Notes under the pieces: model-generated
Database searches by the model: none
The model's input: only the letters and a program-made list of their open reading frames with translations
What the model was told of the DNA's origin: nothing
Assembly (NCBI RefSeq): GCF_001592105.1
Contig: NZ_BCWE01000002.1
Span: 248,001 to 312,000, forward strand
Direction of reading: 5' to 3'
Origin: Desulfolucanica intricata
GTDB taxonomy: Bacteria > Bacillota > Desulfotomaculia > Desulfotomaculales > Desulfofarciminaceae
DNA length: 64,000 nt
Part shown: positions 43,095 through 53,074 of the stretch, piece by piece
Position numbering within the stretch: position 1 is the stretch's first letter
Layout: each line of letters starts with the position of its first letter
Program-made: the position numbers and the translations under genes

Positions 43095-43781
43095 TTATTC
43101 AATTTTTGGAATACTGCCTAAAACAGGAAGTTCCAGATACCTGTTAATATCTTCACTGCTTTTTATGGTATTATTTAAAAATTCCAATAGGAATATTAAT
43201 CCTATGGCGATCATAACCCCCAGTACCCCGGCAATAGCAACATTAAGTTTTTTATCAGGTTTTATGGGACTGCCGGGTGTAACAGCTGATTCTACAACTT
43301 GTACATCATCAACTTTCATTACTTCAACTACTTTAACCATAAATGCTTCTGAGGTAAGATTTGCTAATTTGGCCGCTTGTTCAGGGTTACTGTCCTCAAC
43401 CGCCACTTCAATTAGTTGTGTATCTTTAACTGGATTTACACTTACTTTTTTTCTGAACTGCTCCGGTGTCATTTCTATATCAGCTTTAAGGATAACATTT
43501 TTAGCTACTGATCTACTTTTAGCAATTTCACTATATGTTTTAACCAGCTGATTAGCAATTAAAAGATCTTGATACTGGATATATTCAGCCAGAGCAGCAT
43601 CTACATTAGAATATGTTTTTCCAACCATCATGGTAGTAGAAGCCTTGTAAACCGGTGTTAATACATAATAACTAATAACCGCACTAATTATAATTGCTAC
43701 CACGGGTATCGCAATTAATATCCATTTTCTCTTCATTAATATACGAAATATATCCCTCAAATCAATTTCTAATTCTTCCAA
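43095..43781 (-). CDS. CapA/YveK-type chain-length determinant, second copy
   Basis: 228 aa with the same two helices and motifs as the gene at 5972 (VLTPVYKASTTMMVGKTYS, VKDTQLIEVAVEDSNPEQAA, LELPVLGSIPKIE). Clearly paralogous. Unlike the first copy, no tyrosine-kinase gene follows; downstream are repeats and the Rpn fragment. It may have lost its kinase partner by rearrangement or work with the kinase at 5224. Confidence 0.9.
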   Translation of the reverse strand: MEELEIDLRDIFRILMKRKWILIAIPVVAIIISAVISYYVLTPVYKASTTMMVGKTYSNVDAALAEYIQYQDLLIANQLVKTYSEIAKSRSVAKNVILKADIEMTPEQFRKKVSVNPVKDTQLIEVAVEDSNPEQAAKLANLTSEAFMVKVVEVMKVDDVQVVESAVTPGSPIKPDKKLNVAIAGVLGVMIAIGLIFLLEFLNNTIKSSEDINRYLELPVLGSIPKIE

Positions 43782-43890
43782 AATTCAACCCGCCTTTTGT
43801 AATACTTTTATCATCTAAATAATGCATTTCAACGGATGTTGTTTTAATTCCTGCCACTCCCGAAACTTCTTTAAATAGTCTTGACCGGGA

Positions 43891-43950
43891 TCATTATACT
43901 GGTAACTTTTCCCGGGGGACTGACCCCTTTTGTAGGATTTTGGTAATGGT
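43891..43950. repeat. GGGGGACTGACCCC dispersed repeat
   Basis: CTGGTAACTTTTCCCGGGGG, then ACTGACCCC and a TAGGATTTTGGTAATGG tail, 110 bp upstream of the CapA/YveK-type gene. Confidence 0.85.
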
Positions 43951-44007
43951 CAGGTACCCCTGGAATAACTTTCCCAGGGGTACGTTATAAGCTTATCCAT
44001 TGTTAGT

Positions 44008-45639
44008 TTAATATTGTCGTGTTTTAACCTGTTCAATGATGTGGTCTGCAGTTCTTGCGGCTATCGCCATTACCGTTTCGGTGGGATTTCCGCCACCTGA
44101 TGTTACAAAGACGCTGGCGCTGCATATGTAAAGGTTGGGTATGTCATGGCTTCGGCAATACTTGTCCACCACTGACGTGGCCGGGTCATTGCCCATCCGT
44201 GTTCCCCCCATCAAATGACCTGTATCCGGAATGATAAATGCCGGCTCCCCCCCTACGGCTTGTAAAATTTCATTGGCTTTTTGCACTCCGTGGGCGATTA
44301 ACTTATTGTCATTTTCACCGTAGCTGAACGTAATTAACGGTCTCGGCATTCCGTACTCGTCCTTCTCATTACTCAGGGTGACACAGTTGGCCGGGTTTGG
44401 AAGCACCTCTCCCACCATGGTAACCTGTGCGTAAAAGTTATAATCCCTCATAATACGATATAAATCTTTTCCCCAGATACCGGCTTTTGCTGCCAGGTTT
44501 CTGGCCAACCCTAAAGGCCTCGACCCGTGGGCATGCAGAGTGTACCCCCTGACAAACCCCCTGCTTTGATCCGTTTCATAGAACTCCTGAGTCGACGCCA
44601 GAACCGGGGTTCCCTTATATATCCTGACTTCATCGTGAAACTTGGCGAAGATGTCGTGACCGCTGTGGGGCATAATGCACTTTCCCACCAGCCCGCTGCT
44701 ATTGGCCAGCCCGTCCGGAAACTGGGGGCAGGCGGAATGCAGCAGCAGCCTTGGAGTCTCAACGACAAAGTTGGACAGGATCACTAACCGTGCTTTTTGA
44801 AAATGTTCCCTTCCATCGTGAACGAAGGTTACCCCGGTTACCATTCCCTGTTTGTCCACATGAACCTGCGTTACCATACAGTCGCTTAAGATCTCAGCCC
44901 CAAGCTGTATTGCTTTGGGTATATGGTGAATTAAAGTGCTGAATTTTGCATTGGGCAGGCAGCCCTGGTTGCAAAAACCCCTGTTTATGCAGGGTGGGCG
45001 ACCTTCAAAGGGGGCGGACAAAATGGCCAAAGGTGTCACGACGCTCGGGATGCCCAGCTTTTCGCAGCCCCTGCGAAATAATTGGGAATTGGCGCTGATG
45101 GGTTCTCGCTCCGGGTACGGGTATGGCCCGTGAAAGCTCCCCCATGGGAAGTATTTGGGGCCGGAGACAGCGATGTCACGTTCAATTTTGTTATAGTAAG
45201 GTTCCAGATCCTCGTAAGTAATTGGCCAGTCGTCCGCAACTCCATCATAAGTTTTCACCTTAAAGTCGCTTTCATGAAAGCGGAGAAACACGCCAGTAAA
45301 GTGAGTTGTTCCCCCTCCGACTCCCCGGCCGGAATTATTGTGGCCGAAATCCAGTGGATCGTTACCCGCAGTTAACCGGGTTTCCTGCCAGCCAAGATAG
45401 TTCATGGTGAGCTCGTCGCTGGCAAAATCCGTCTGCGGGTTCCAGTATGGACCGGCTTCTATGACTACGACTTTAAATCCGGCTTTGCTCAACTCATAGG
45501 CCAGGACACCGCCGGCCGCGCCGGCCCCTACAATACAGATGTCCGCTTCATCGCCATACTTTCTGTGATTCAAATCACTGTGCCGGTGTCCATCGTAGTG
45601 GTCGCAGTTGTGGGTTACATAATCATGATTCACCAACAT
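44008..45639 (-). CDS. GMC-family oxidoreductase, gluconate 2-dehydrogenase-like flavoprotein
   Basis: 543 aa from ATG 45639, chosen for GGAGG 9 nt upstream. FAD motif ICIVGAGAAGGVLAYELSKA at about residue 30; HNNSGRGVGGGTTHFTGV (about 100); C-terminal GMC signature HLMGGTRMGNDP and VTSGGGNPTETVMAIAARTA. It likely oxidises a sugar acid or polyol at the membrane and hands electrons to a membrane carrier. Third gene of an operon with a subunit-3-like protein and a 4-helix membrane protein. Confidence 0.9.
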   Translation of the reverse strand: MLVNHDYVTHNCDHYDGHRHSDLNHRKYGDEADICIVGAGAAGGVLAYELSKAGFKVVVIEAGPYWNPQTDFASDELTMNYLGWQETRLTAGNDPLDFGHNNSGRGVGGGTTHFTGVFLRFHESDFKVKTYDGVADDWPITYEDLEPYYNKIERDIAVSGPKYFPWGSFHGPYPYPEREPISANSQLFRRGCEKLGIPSVVTPLAILSAPFEGRPPCINRGFCNQGCLPNAKFSTLIHHIPKAIQLGAEILSDCMVTQVHVDKQGMVTGVTFVHDGREHFQKARLVILSNFVVETPRLLLHSACPQFPDGLANSSGLVGKCIMPHSGHDIFAKFHDEVRIYKGTPVLASTQEFYETDQSRGFVRGYTLHAHGSRPLGLARNLAAKAGIWGKDLYRIMRDYNFYAQVTMVGEVLPNPANCVTLSNEKDEYGMPRPLITFSYGENDNKLIAHGVQKANEILQAVGGEPAFIIPDTGHLMGGTRMGNDPATSVVDKYCRSHDIPNLYICSASVFVTSGGGNPTETVMAIAARTADHIIEQVKTRQY

Positions 45640-46231
45640 CACGTTTCGCCTCCCAGGGGTCGGTAAGTCCATGTTCTACACGCACATATCCCCGGGGATA
45701 CGCCGGGCCGCCGTAGCCGATTTCAGACCACACCTGCGGATGGGAATAGTACGCACCAACAACCTCTGTAACCAATTTTTTAAACAGCTCTTTTTGCGGA
45801 ACCCGGCTCCATTCCGGTAACTGTGGAGCCTTTCCCGTTTGCAACGCTGCAATTATTTGAAATTGTTTTTCTTCGTCAAGTTCCAAGAATTTTGACTTAT
45901 ATTCTGTTTGTGCCAGGCTCTCAATATACCGTAAGCCCCAGCGAATTAAATTCTTTTGCTCAGGTTGTTCCGGCTTTCGCTCGCTTTCTCCGATATCTGA
46001 AGCAAGATTTTGATCCAGATTGTGCACCACAAAAGCCATGATTTCTTCCCTGTTATCATAAACCAGGTGTCCGGCAATAGCTTTGATCATCTCTACTTCG
46101 TTTTCACTAAGGAATTCCGGCTCGGGAAAGGGCCCTAACCTTTTGAGAACAATTTCCCTCGTGTGAGGATCCCATTCATCCTGTTCTTTTAATACATCGT
46201 AGCCGGGATAACGTGTACGCTGCTCGTTCAT
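45623..46231 (-). CDS. Gluconate 2-dehydrogenase subunit 3 family protein
   Basis: 202 aa from ATG 46231 with GGAGG upstream. FLSENEVEMIKAIAGHLVYD, FQIIAALQTGKAP and the C-terminal VWSEIGYGGPAYPRGY match the subunit-3 family that accompanies GMC dehydrogenases. No twin-arginine signal is obvious. It overlaps the start of the large subunit gene by 17 bp. Confidence 0.88.
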   Translation of the reverse strand: MNEQRTRYPGYDVLKEQDEWDPHTREIVLKRLGPFPEPEFLSENEVEMIKAIAGHLVYDNREEIMAFVVHNLDQNLASDIGESERKPEQPEQKNLIRWGLRYIESLAQTEYKSKFLELDEEKQFQIIAALQTGKAPQLPEWSRVPQKELFKKLVTEVVGAYYSHPQVWSEIGYGGPAYPRGYVRVEHGLTDPWEAKRDVGES

Positions 46232-46235
46232 CGGA

Positions 46236-46625
46236 TTACCTCCAGTAAATCGCAATCAGCCCCAAAACACTCATAGCCGCAACCATCAGCGGCAGGGTAA
46301 TGGGAGGTCCAATTAAAAAATTCTGCATTTTATAACCATCTACCCGCTGGCCGACACCTCTGACATGCATAACTGTACCGGCTGCTCCCGACAATACGCC
46401 CACTGCCAAAAAGAGGGTTGTCATTGTACGCAGCCAGGGAAGATTATAGAAAGTTAAAGCCAGTGCTAAGAATCCAATTACCGGCGCTCCAATTACCGGT
46501 CCCCACATCGCCCAGTGCCGGAAATTTTGGCGGTAGTGAAATAAGGTAACCTGTACAAAAATGATCAGAAGCGCTATTGCAGTAAATAACAGAATAACCC
46601 TGGATATAGGCCAACCGTTCCACAT
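46236..46625 (-). CDS. Four-helix membrane protein of the dehydrogenase operon
   Basis: 129 aa with four predicted membrane helices (VILLFTAIALLIIFVQVTLF, IGAPVIGFLALALTFY, TLFLAVGVLSGAAGTV, LPLMVAAMSVLGLIAIY). No haem motif CxxCH. It ends 4 bp before the subunit-3 gene. It probably anchors the complex and takes the place of the cytochrome c subunit of proteobacterial gluconate dehydrogenases. Confidence 0.7.
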   Translation of the reverse strand: MWNGWPISRVILLFTAIALLIIFVQVTLFHYRQNFRHWAMWGPVIGAPVIGFLALALTFYNLPWLRTMTTLFLAVGVLSGAAGTVMHVRGVGQRVDGYKMQNFLIGPPITLPLMVAAMSVLGLIAIYWR

Positions 46626-46708
46626 AAGTTCAACTTCCCCCTACAATGTTTTTAGGTAAATATTCCCCGGATTAAAATTTTTATACAATAAGAACACTAT
46701 CATTATCA

Positions 46709-48295
46709 TTAAATAAACCCCGGTTTTTCATCACTTGTGATAATATCTAACACCACCGGCCGCCTTAAAACCATCGCTCTGCCAAGTATAGCCTCGAGCA
46801 TTTCCGGTTTATCAACCTTGATTCCTTCAGCCCCGCAAGCTTTAGCAAATAAAGCAAAATCAGGTACCGCAGTCTCTACCCCAAATGGCTTCATGTTTTC
46901 CTTTTGCATCCGGTGCTTTTCCAGTAAGTACTTGCTGTTATTAAAAATGATGATCACCACCGGCAGTGAATAGCGAACAGCAGTTAATATTTCCTGCATG
47001 GTCATAATAAAGCCACCGTCACCTGTTAAAACCACGACTGTTCGATCAGGGCAGGCAGCCCGGGCACCCAACCCGAAAGGTAATCCACCTCCCATACAGC
47101 GCCAGTGTTCAGAAATAATTACCTGCTGCTTTTTAGCAACAAATCCCCGGTCAAACCAGTGCATAAATTCACCGGTGTCAATGGCAATAATGGCGTTTTC
47201 CGGCAGGATATCGCTCAATACTGATACAACTTTTCGCGGGGGAATCGGTGCCTCAGTAATCTTGGAGTCATCGCCAAGCATTTCCAAGTGGGCAATATGA
47301 TTTTTTTCTATTTCCTCTTGCCACCCGGTATCAGGCATGGTGTTTGTCAATCCGATCAGCAATCTCTCCAGAATCAGAGCCATATCCCCCGTGAGCGGGA
47401 CCGGCCTTAAGGAGTGGGCCAGGTTTTGTGGACGGGTATCAATTTGTACAACTTTAACCTTGGAAGGGATAAATTTATGTTCAAAGGGACTGGCTCCGAT
47501 CAATAAAACACAGTCAGACTGATTTAAAAGGGGAGGAATGTGGGCCTCACCCAGACCGCCCAAAAGAATCTTTTCTGTACCCGGATAGATTCCTCTGGCC
47601 CCCAGGGCAGGGATAATACCGGCTCCGATGCGGTTTGCCAGTTGCAAGATCTTGTCTTTGAAAGGAAGGGCTGCTTTACCGGTAATCACAACCGGCTTTT
47701 TACAACAGCCTATGGTTTCTATTGCTTCTTCTATATTTCCGGAGATTCCCGGCGGAGAGGGATCACTTAATGGAGGTATGTCGCAATCGTGTGCAGGGCT
47801 TAAGATAATGTCCCCGGGTATAGAAATATGACAGGGTGTATTATCTCCAATGGCTTTTTCCATGGCGACTTTAAACATTTTCACAGTTGATTCCGGCCTG
47901 GTTAGCAGCGAGGTTAACCCGGTTATTGGTGCAAAAAGCTGCTGCTGATCAAAGTATTGTTTGGAGTTGGTAGATAGTTTAGCGGTTTCAACCTGTCCTG
48001 TGATGACCAGCATGGGTATGCCGTCGCGGTAAGCATCGGCCACACCATTTACTAAATTCAGCGCGCCGGGTCCTTCCGTAGACAAACAAACACCTGGTTT
48101 TCCAGTTACCCTGGCCTCTCCACAGGCCATAAAGGAGGCCCCCTGCTCACTGGCTGTACTGTAGAATTTGATCTCTTCCTGTTTTCCTAATGCGTCCATT
48201 AAGGGCAGCACGGCATCCCCTGAAACGCCATAAATGTTTTTAACGCCCCAGGCTGCCAGCGCTTTTAAAATAACTTGTGCTACTGTTTGACTCAA
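46709..48295 (-). CDS. Thiamine-diphosphate enzyme, pyruvate oxidase / acetolactate synthase-like
   Basis: 528 aa from TTG 48295 (G-run upstream); an ATG at 48310 lacks a site. N-terminal PYR domain with the catalytic Glu in YSTASEQGASFMA, central domain with nucleotide-like fold (VVITGKAALP), C-terminal ThDP motif TGDGGFIMTMQEILTA ... NN. It is closest in layout to pyruvate oxidases (PoxB); it could also be another 2-oxoacid decarboxylase. Stands alone next to the dehydrogenase operon. Confidence 0.85.
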   Translation of the reverse strand: MSQTVAQVILKALAAWGVKNIYGVSGDAVLPLMDALGKQEEIKFYSTASEQGASFMACGEARVTGKPGVCLSTEGPGALNLVNGVADAYRDGIPMLVITGQVETAKLSTNSKQYFDQQQLFAPITGLTSLLTRPESTVKMFKVAMEKAIGDNTPCHISIPGDIILSPAHDCDIPPLSDPSPPGISGNIEEAIETIGCCKKPVVITGKAALPFKDKILQLANRIGAGIIPALGARGIYPGTEKILLGGLGEAHIPPLLNQSDCVLLIGASPFEHKFIPSKVKVVQIDTRPQNLAHSLRPVPLTGDMALILERLLIGLTNTMPDTGWQEEIEKNHIAHLEMLGDDSKITEAPIPPRKVVSVLSDILPENAIIAIDTGEFMHWFDRGFVAKKQQVIISEHWRCMGGGLPFGLGARAACPDRTVVVLTGDGGFIMTMQEILTAVRYSLPVVIIIFNNSKYLLEKHRMQKENMKPFGVETAVPDFALFAKACGAEGIKVDKPEMLEAILGRAMVLRRPVVLDIITSDEKPGFI

Positions 48296-48553
48296 ATCCC
48301 AGCCCCCCATAAGCAGACTTTCAAAAATAAAAGGCTGTTGTTTCCTGGCTACGCATATTATAACAACTTATAGCAAGAATTATTAATTTATATAAAAAAA
48401 GACAAACATAGAGGATTCATTACAAAAAGGTAGAATTATCAAAAGGTGGTATACGGCGGAACCGGGCCCAGGGTATTTGTTTTACTTCGTGGAATGTCAG
48501 GGGAATTTTTTCTCCCCCTTTTTGATAAAAAACTTATAAAAAGGTAACATAAT

Positions 48554-50924
48554 ATGAAACATGTATTTAAAAAAGAGTACCCCTTTCCATTAATACCAGT
48601 CCCCATAAAAACCAGTGTCCGGACAAAACTTCTCGCGATTATCTGTCATGGCAGGAAATCCCCTGGTACAGCAGTATATCGCAGAAATTACCACCGGTTC
48701 CGGAAACCCGGCGGAGGCAGTGAACAGGCTGTCCGCTTACTGGGAGACAATTCAAGAACAGTACGCCATTTATGATGAGATCTATTTTATTACCAGGGAT
48801 AGGAAAATCTTAGCTTCCACTGATAAAGAGCGCATAAACACCGTCCACCCGCGGGACGATTTTATTAAAATACCTCTGGAAACCGGAGAAATATATTTTC
48901 AGGATGCCTATTTCTCAATGTCAACCCATAGACCCTGTATTGCCTTTTCTGTCCCGGTTGCAACACCTAATCCAGGTAATCAGAACGGTACAAATTATCC
49001 GGGTGTTCTAGTTTACCGGGTGGATATTGGGGAAGTAATACAGCCCCTGCTTGAGAGTAGGGTTAATCTTGGTAATACGGGTGAGGTAATTCTAATAAAC
49101 AGAGAAAGAACTACTCTTACAGATTTACGGAGCCGGCCCGGTTCAGCTTTAAAGTACAAATTAAAAACTGAAGCCGCCGCAAAAGTAATCCAGGGAGAAG
49201 AGGGGATACTGCAGGCACCTGCCTATACCGGCAATGAAACACTTGCTGTTTACCGCTATATACCCAGTGTAAAGTGGGGGCTAATTGTACGGCAGGATAT
49301 TTCTGAAATATTTGCCCCCCTGCATACGCAGCTGTTAAGGTATGTTATTACCGATTTATTGGCGTTTACTTTGATCCTGGTGCTGCTTTTTCAGCTGATA
49401 AACCGGGCTTTAAAACCGGTTATTGAGATGTCAGGGGCGGCCAGAGAAATATCACAGGGTGATTTTTCGAAGAGGGTAACAGTTGAATCAAACGATGAAA
49501 TAGGTATCCTCGGTAAAACTTTTAATTTCATGGCGGCTGAACTGAGACAGCAGTTTACCTTGCAGCAGAGCAGGCAGGAGGTAATACAGTCCCTGGTTAC
49601 CATTCTGAAAATGGATGACTTATTACAAAAGGGTTTGGAAACATTATGTACAGCCTTTGATTTTAAGGTAGGTGCTGTTTACTTATCAGATTCCAAACGA
49701 AAGAGTTTAGTGCGCAAAGCTTTATTTTGCCCGGGTCGCGAGTTGAACGGGCGGGAGATACTTGGAATTGGTGAAGGCCTTGAAGGTCACGCCGTACACA
49801 CCAGGGAAGTGCAGGTACTTACAATGCTTCCGGAAGATACGCTTTATACTGTAAACTGGCTGGGTGGGAATATCTTACCGAAAAGTATTGTGGCGGTACC
49901 GCTGGTATTTGGTGAAAAAACTCTGGGTGTATTAAGTCTCGCCTCGCTAAAAAACATTACTCCGGCGGAAGTAAAAGTTTTAAAGACTATTGGCAATGTG
50001 ATGGGAGTAACAATAAACAATGCCTTATCTTATGAGCGGGCCAGGGAACTGTCTATTCGCATGCAAGATTTAAATGAAGAGCTGGCCCAGCAGAATGAGG
50101 AACTTAATGCCCAGAGTGAGGAACTGCAGTGTCAAACTGAGGAACTGCAAAGCCAATCCGTGAAACTACAGGCTATTACTGAGGAACTTCAGAAAAAGAA
50201 CGCTGAGCTTCAGAAGGTAGACGAGAATAAAACAAAATATTTAGCCACTTTATCGCATGAATTAAGGGCACCTTTAAATGCCGTGATTGGTTTTTCCGAT
50301 GTACTGTTAGATAAAGTGGTAGGGCAGTTAAACCAGCAGCAGGAAAAATACCTTCATGAAATACTAAACAGCGGTAAACACCTGTTGAATTTGATTAATG
50401 ACCTGCTGGATTTGTCTAAAATTAAGGCCGGGCAGGTTGAGCTGGACATTAGGTGTATTGATCCGGCGATACCCCTGCAGGAGGCTTTGGCAATGGGAGG
50501 CGCGGCTATATCCCGTAAGTCATTAGAGGTAATAAATTTAGTGCCCGATAATACTTACACGGTGAGTGCCGATCATAATAAATTAAAACAGATATTTTTA
50601 AATTTGTTAACCAATGCAGTTAAATTTACACCGGAAGGCGGGCGGATTATTATCAGTGCCCGCCAGGAGCAAAACGTTCTTTATTTATCGGTTGCTGATA
50701 CCGGAATCGGAATAGCTCCCCAATATCATGAGACCATTTTTGAGGCGTTTAAGCAGACTAAGAATACCGTTTCAGGTTCCTTTGGAGGGACAGGGCTGGG
50801 TCTGGCTATTACCAGACAACTTCTTGCATTGCAAAACGGGCGGATTTACGTAGAAAGTACAGAAGGACAGGGGGCAACCTTCACCTTTACACTACCAATA
50901 AATTATGAATCTTTTGGTGGTTGA
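48554..50924 (+). pseudogene. Sensor histidine kinase with deletion of the first membrane segment
   Basis: A first frame from 48554 reads FPLIPVPIKTSVRTKLLAI, which should lead into a membrane helix, but runs on out of frame. The second frame (GTG 48615 to 50924) resumes in the middle of a dCache-like sensor (LSVMAGNPLVQQYIAE). It then has one membrane helix, HAMP (about 255-305), GAF (about 320-470), a long coiled coil, HisKA (YLATLSHELRAPLNAVIGF) and HATPase (VADTGIGI, GTGLGLAI). The kinase core is intact; the input end is not. Confidence 0.75.
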
Positions 50925-50934
50925 TGATGAATAA
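50905..50934 (+). pseudogene. Nine-codon start of a response regulator gene
   Basis: ATG at 50905 overlaps the kinase stop and encodes MNLLVVDDE, the first strand and acidic pair of a receiver domain, then TAA. The rest of the receiver gene is missing. Confidence 0.55.
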
Positions 50935-50955
50935 AGGCTTGGCGGGTTATAACAT

Positions 50956-51533
50956 TCATTGTTTTTTCAACTTCTTGGGTTTTATAAAATGATCTTTATG
51001 TTCTTTCTTTTTTGCAGGTTCAGGTAACATATAGAACCTGCTTAACTTTTTAGTGCTATATGATACTTTTTCAGTTTTTGGTTCTTTATTAAATGAACAA
51101 ATTCTGCTCAGTATATAACCTGTTAACAATCCATTGAAGACAGTATATGCCCAAATAAAGCAACCCAAGGTACAATCATAGAGTCTTTTCCTAAGCCTGT
51201 CTTAGGGTACACAACAAGAAAAAGAAAATAAGCGGATGATGCACTAAGTGCTACACTTTTTGTGTAAAGATAATCTTTACCCGTAATTAATAGAGCTAAA
51301 CTCAATAATACTCCATTTATTGACGATACGCCTATTGCATCTATCGCACCATGAACTTGGGCAATCCAAGACTGTAATAATTGTTTGTTAAAAAAGAGTC
51401 CTCCCATCGCTTGCCAATAAGTTCCGTGTTCAATACCCAGCAAAAGTAAAACAACATTCAAAAAGAGGATGCCAATACCACCAATTGCCCCTGCCACCAG
51501 ACCTGCAAAAAACCAATCACCAGTCTTCTTCAT
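50956..51533 (-). pseudogene. Multi-helix membrane protein gene, frameshifted
   Basis: Two frames: 136 aa (51533 to 51123) ending VPWVALFGHILSSMDC, and 70 aa (to 50956) containing TVFNGLLTGYILSRICSF. Deleting two bases (an AT step in CATATACTG near 51145) joins them as LFGHTVFNGLLTGYIL. About five membrane helices and a Lys-rich tail. Function unknown. Confidence 0.6.
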
Positions 51534-51711
51534 AGTACCTTTTCTCCTCAGAAAAGAAAGTTATTGAAAATAATACTCCCTAAGTATTTCCAGAATATAA
51601 ATGTATTATTCCATCTTATTTTTAATCAGAAAACATCATAATTAAAAGAGAGATCATAAAAACCGCCGGCAAGCCGCATACAGCACCTTAATTGGCGGTT
51701 CAATAAACTCT

Positions 51712-52176
51712 TTAAATATCTTTATTAACTAATCGACGTTGAAAGTATATAAAAACCGGTAAGGGAATAATGATCCATCCAAAACTTTTAATAAGGTTAT
51801 TCTTGGCTCTGTCAGCTTGCCTTTCCTTTTCCATTAATACCATAGCATCATATTGCTTTTTCAACTCTTCTTCCGACGGTTTTGCTTCTTCATTAATTTC
51901 CGTATCAGATTGGGATTTTTCGTTTCCAAAATGTTTAAACTCCTCAAAGGTTTGATGATAAGGAACAGGAGCGACTATATCAGCAACTGCCATAAAAACG
52001 CCTACGCTTCCACCGATGGTCATCATCAATGTAGCAAATAGCACTAAATATATGTATACATTTTTTATCAACCCTTCTCCTCCTTTGTCAGTTTTATCCT
52101 TTAGCCCTGTAACTATAAGAGCCATAAAAACAACTACCACAACAACTCCAACAATACTAATTAACGAAAATACCAT
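51712..52176 (-). CDS. Hypothetical membrane protein
   Basis: 154 aa: an N-terminal helix (ISIVGVVVVVVFMALIV), a second (YLVLFATLMMTIGGSVGVFM), a charged Glu/Lys-rich linker and a third helix (FGWIIIPLPVFIYF). No family recognised. Same strand as its small membrane-protein neighbours. Confidence 0.6.
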   Translation of the reverse strand: MVFSLISIVGVVVVVVFMALIVTGLKDKTDKGGEGLIKNVYIYLVLFATLMMTIGGSVGVFMAVADIVAPVPYHQTFEEFKHFGNEKSQSDTEINEEAKPSEEELKKQYDAMVLMEKERQADRAKNNLIKSFGWIIIPLPVFIYFQRRLVNKDI

Positions 52177-52292
52177 TTTACAACCTCATCTTAGTCTAAT
52201 ATTTTTTTACTTATCACATCTTACCATATTATATACTATTTGTTTAACTAACTGCTAATAATTTTTAAGGTAAGGATATCCTATTCGATTTG

Positions 52293-52475
52293 CTATTTTT
52301 TACAGTTATTTAAAGCTCCACCTACAGCACCCATTATAGCAAAAATTGTATAGAATCCTGCATTACTGATTATAATCCCGGTTAACTCCGAAAACCCTTG
52401 AATAAGAAGGTCGTTAACACCAAACATCGAAATGAACCATCCAACTAGCAAACCAACTATTAAACCGCCAAGCAT
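52293..52475 (-). CDS. Small hydrophobic membrane protein
   Basis: 60 aa from ATG 52475 with GAGGTG upstream. Two glycine-rich helices (LGGLIVGLLVGWFISMF, FYTIFAIMGAVGGAL). Resembles small transglycosylase-associated or GlsB-like proteins in style only. Confidence 0.55.
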   Translation of the reverse strand: MLGGLIVGLLVGWFISMFGVNDLLIQGFSELTGIIISNAGFYTIFAIMGAVGGALNNCKK

Positions 52476-52675
52476 ATTTTCACACCTCAATATTCTAAAT
52501 TTCGATATCTACCAAATAGCTAATTTCAAAAGTAATTATACTATATTCTTTCTCTAAAATAAATCCGTACACCTATCATTGGTTCCATCGTGCCAACGTT
52601 TTAGAAAGAATTGTATTCCACCACCGATTAAATGTTTGTCTCATCATGTCGTGACTGATATAAGCAAAAAAAGCC

Positions 52676-53040
52676 GTAAGCGTCAAACTGCGCACACATT
52701 AACATTAAAAAAGCTCCGCCCCTTATAGAGCCGAGCCTTGTGATTTTTTATTCTGCTGTTTGCAATCTTCCGGAAGTTTATCCGACCACGGCATGAAGTC
52801 ATTCAGTATTTCTGGATTATTTTTAAAATCTATGTTTGGAAGCTTTTCAAATAAATAAGTCAGATAATTAACTGGTTTTAAGTTATTTTCCTTTGCAGTT
52901 TCAATAATGCTGTAAATAACTGCACTGGCCTTGGCACCTTTTGGAGTGTTGCTAAATAACCAATTACCTCGACCGATCACAAAAGGTCGTATGCTGCGTT
53001 CGGCGCGTAATCCAAAACATTGGATTAAGGGGATAATCCC
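52676..53040 (-). mobile_element. IS66-family transposase C-terminal remnant with right inverted repeat
   Basis: Begins with GTAAGCGTCAAACTGC, an IS66-type terminal repeat. The minus strand encodes RAERSIRPFVIGRGNWLFSN then TPKGAKASAVIYSIIETAKE, the end of IS66 TnpC. The N-terminal part and the left end are absent, so it cannot move. Confidence 0.88.
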
Positions 53041-53074
53041 AAGGATATGTCCACTGAGGTCGTTTTAAATTACT

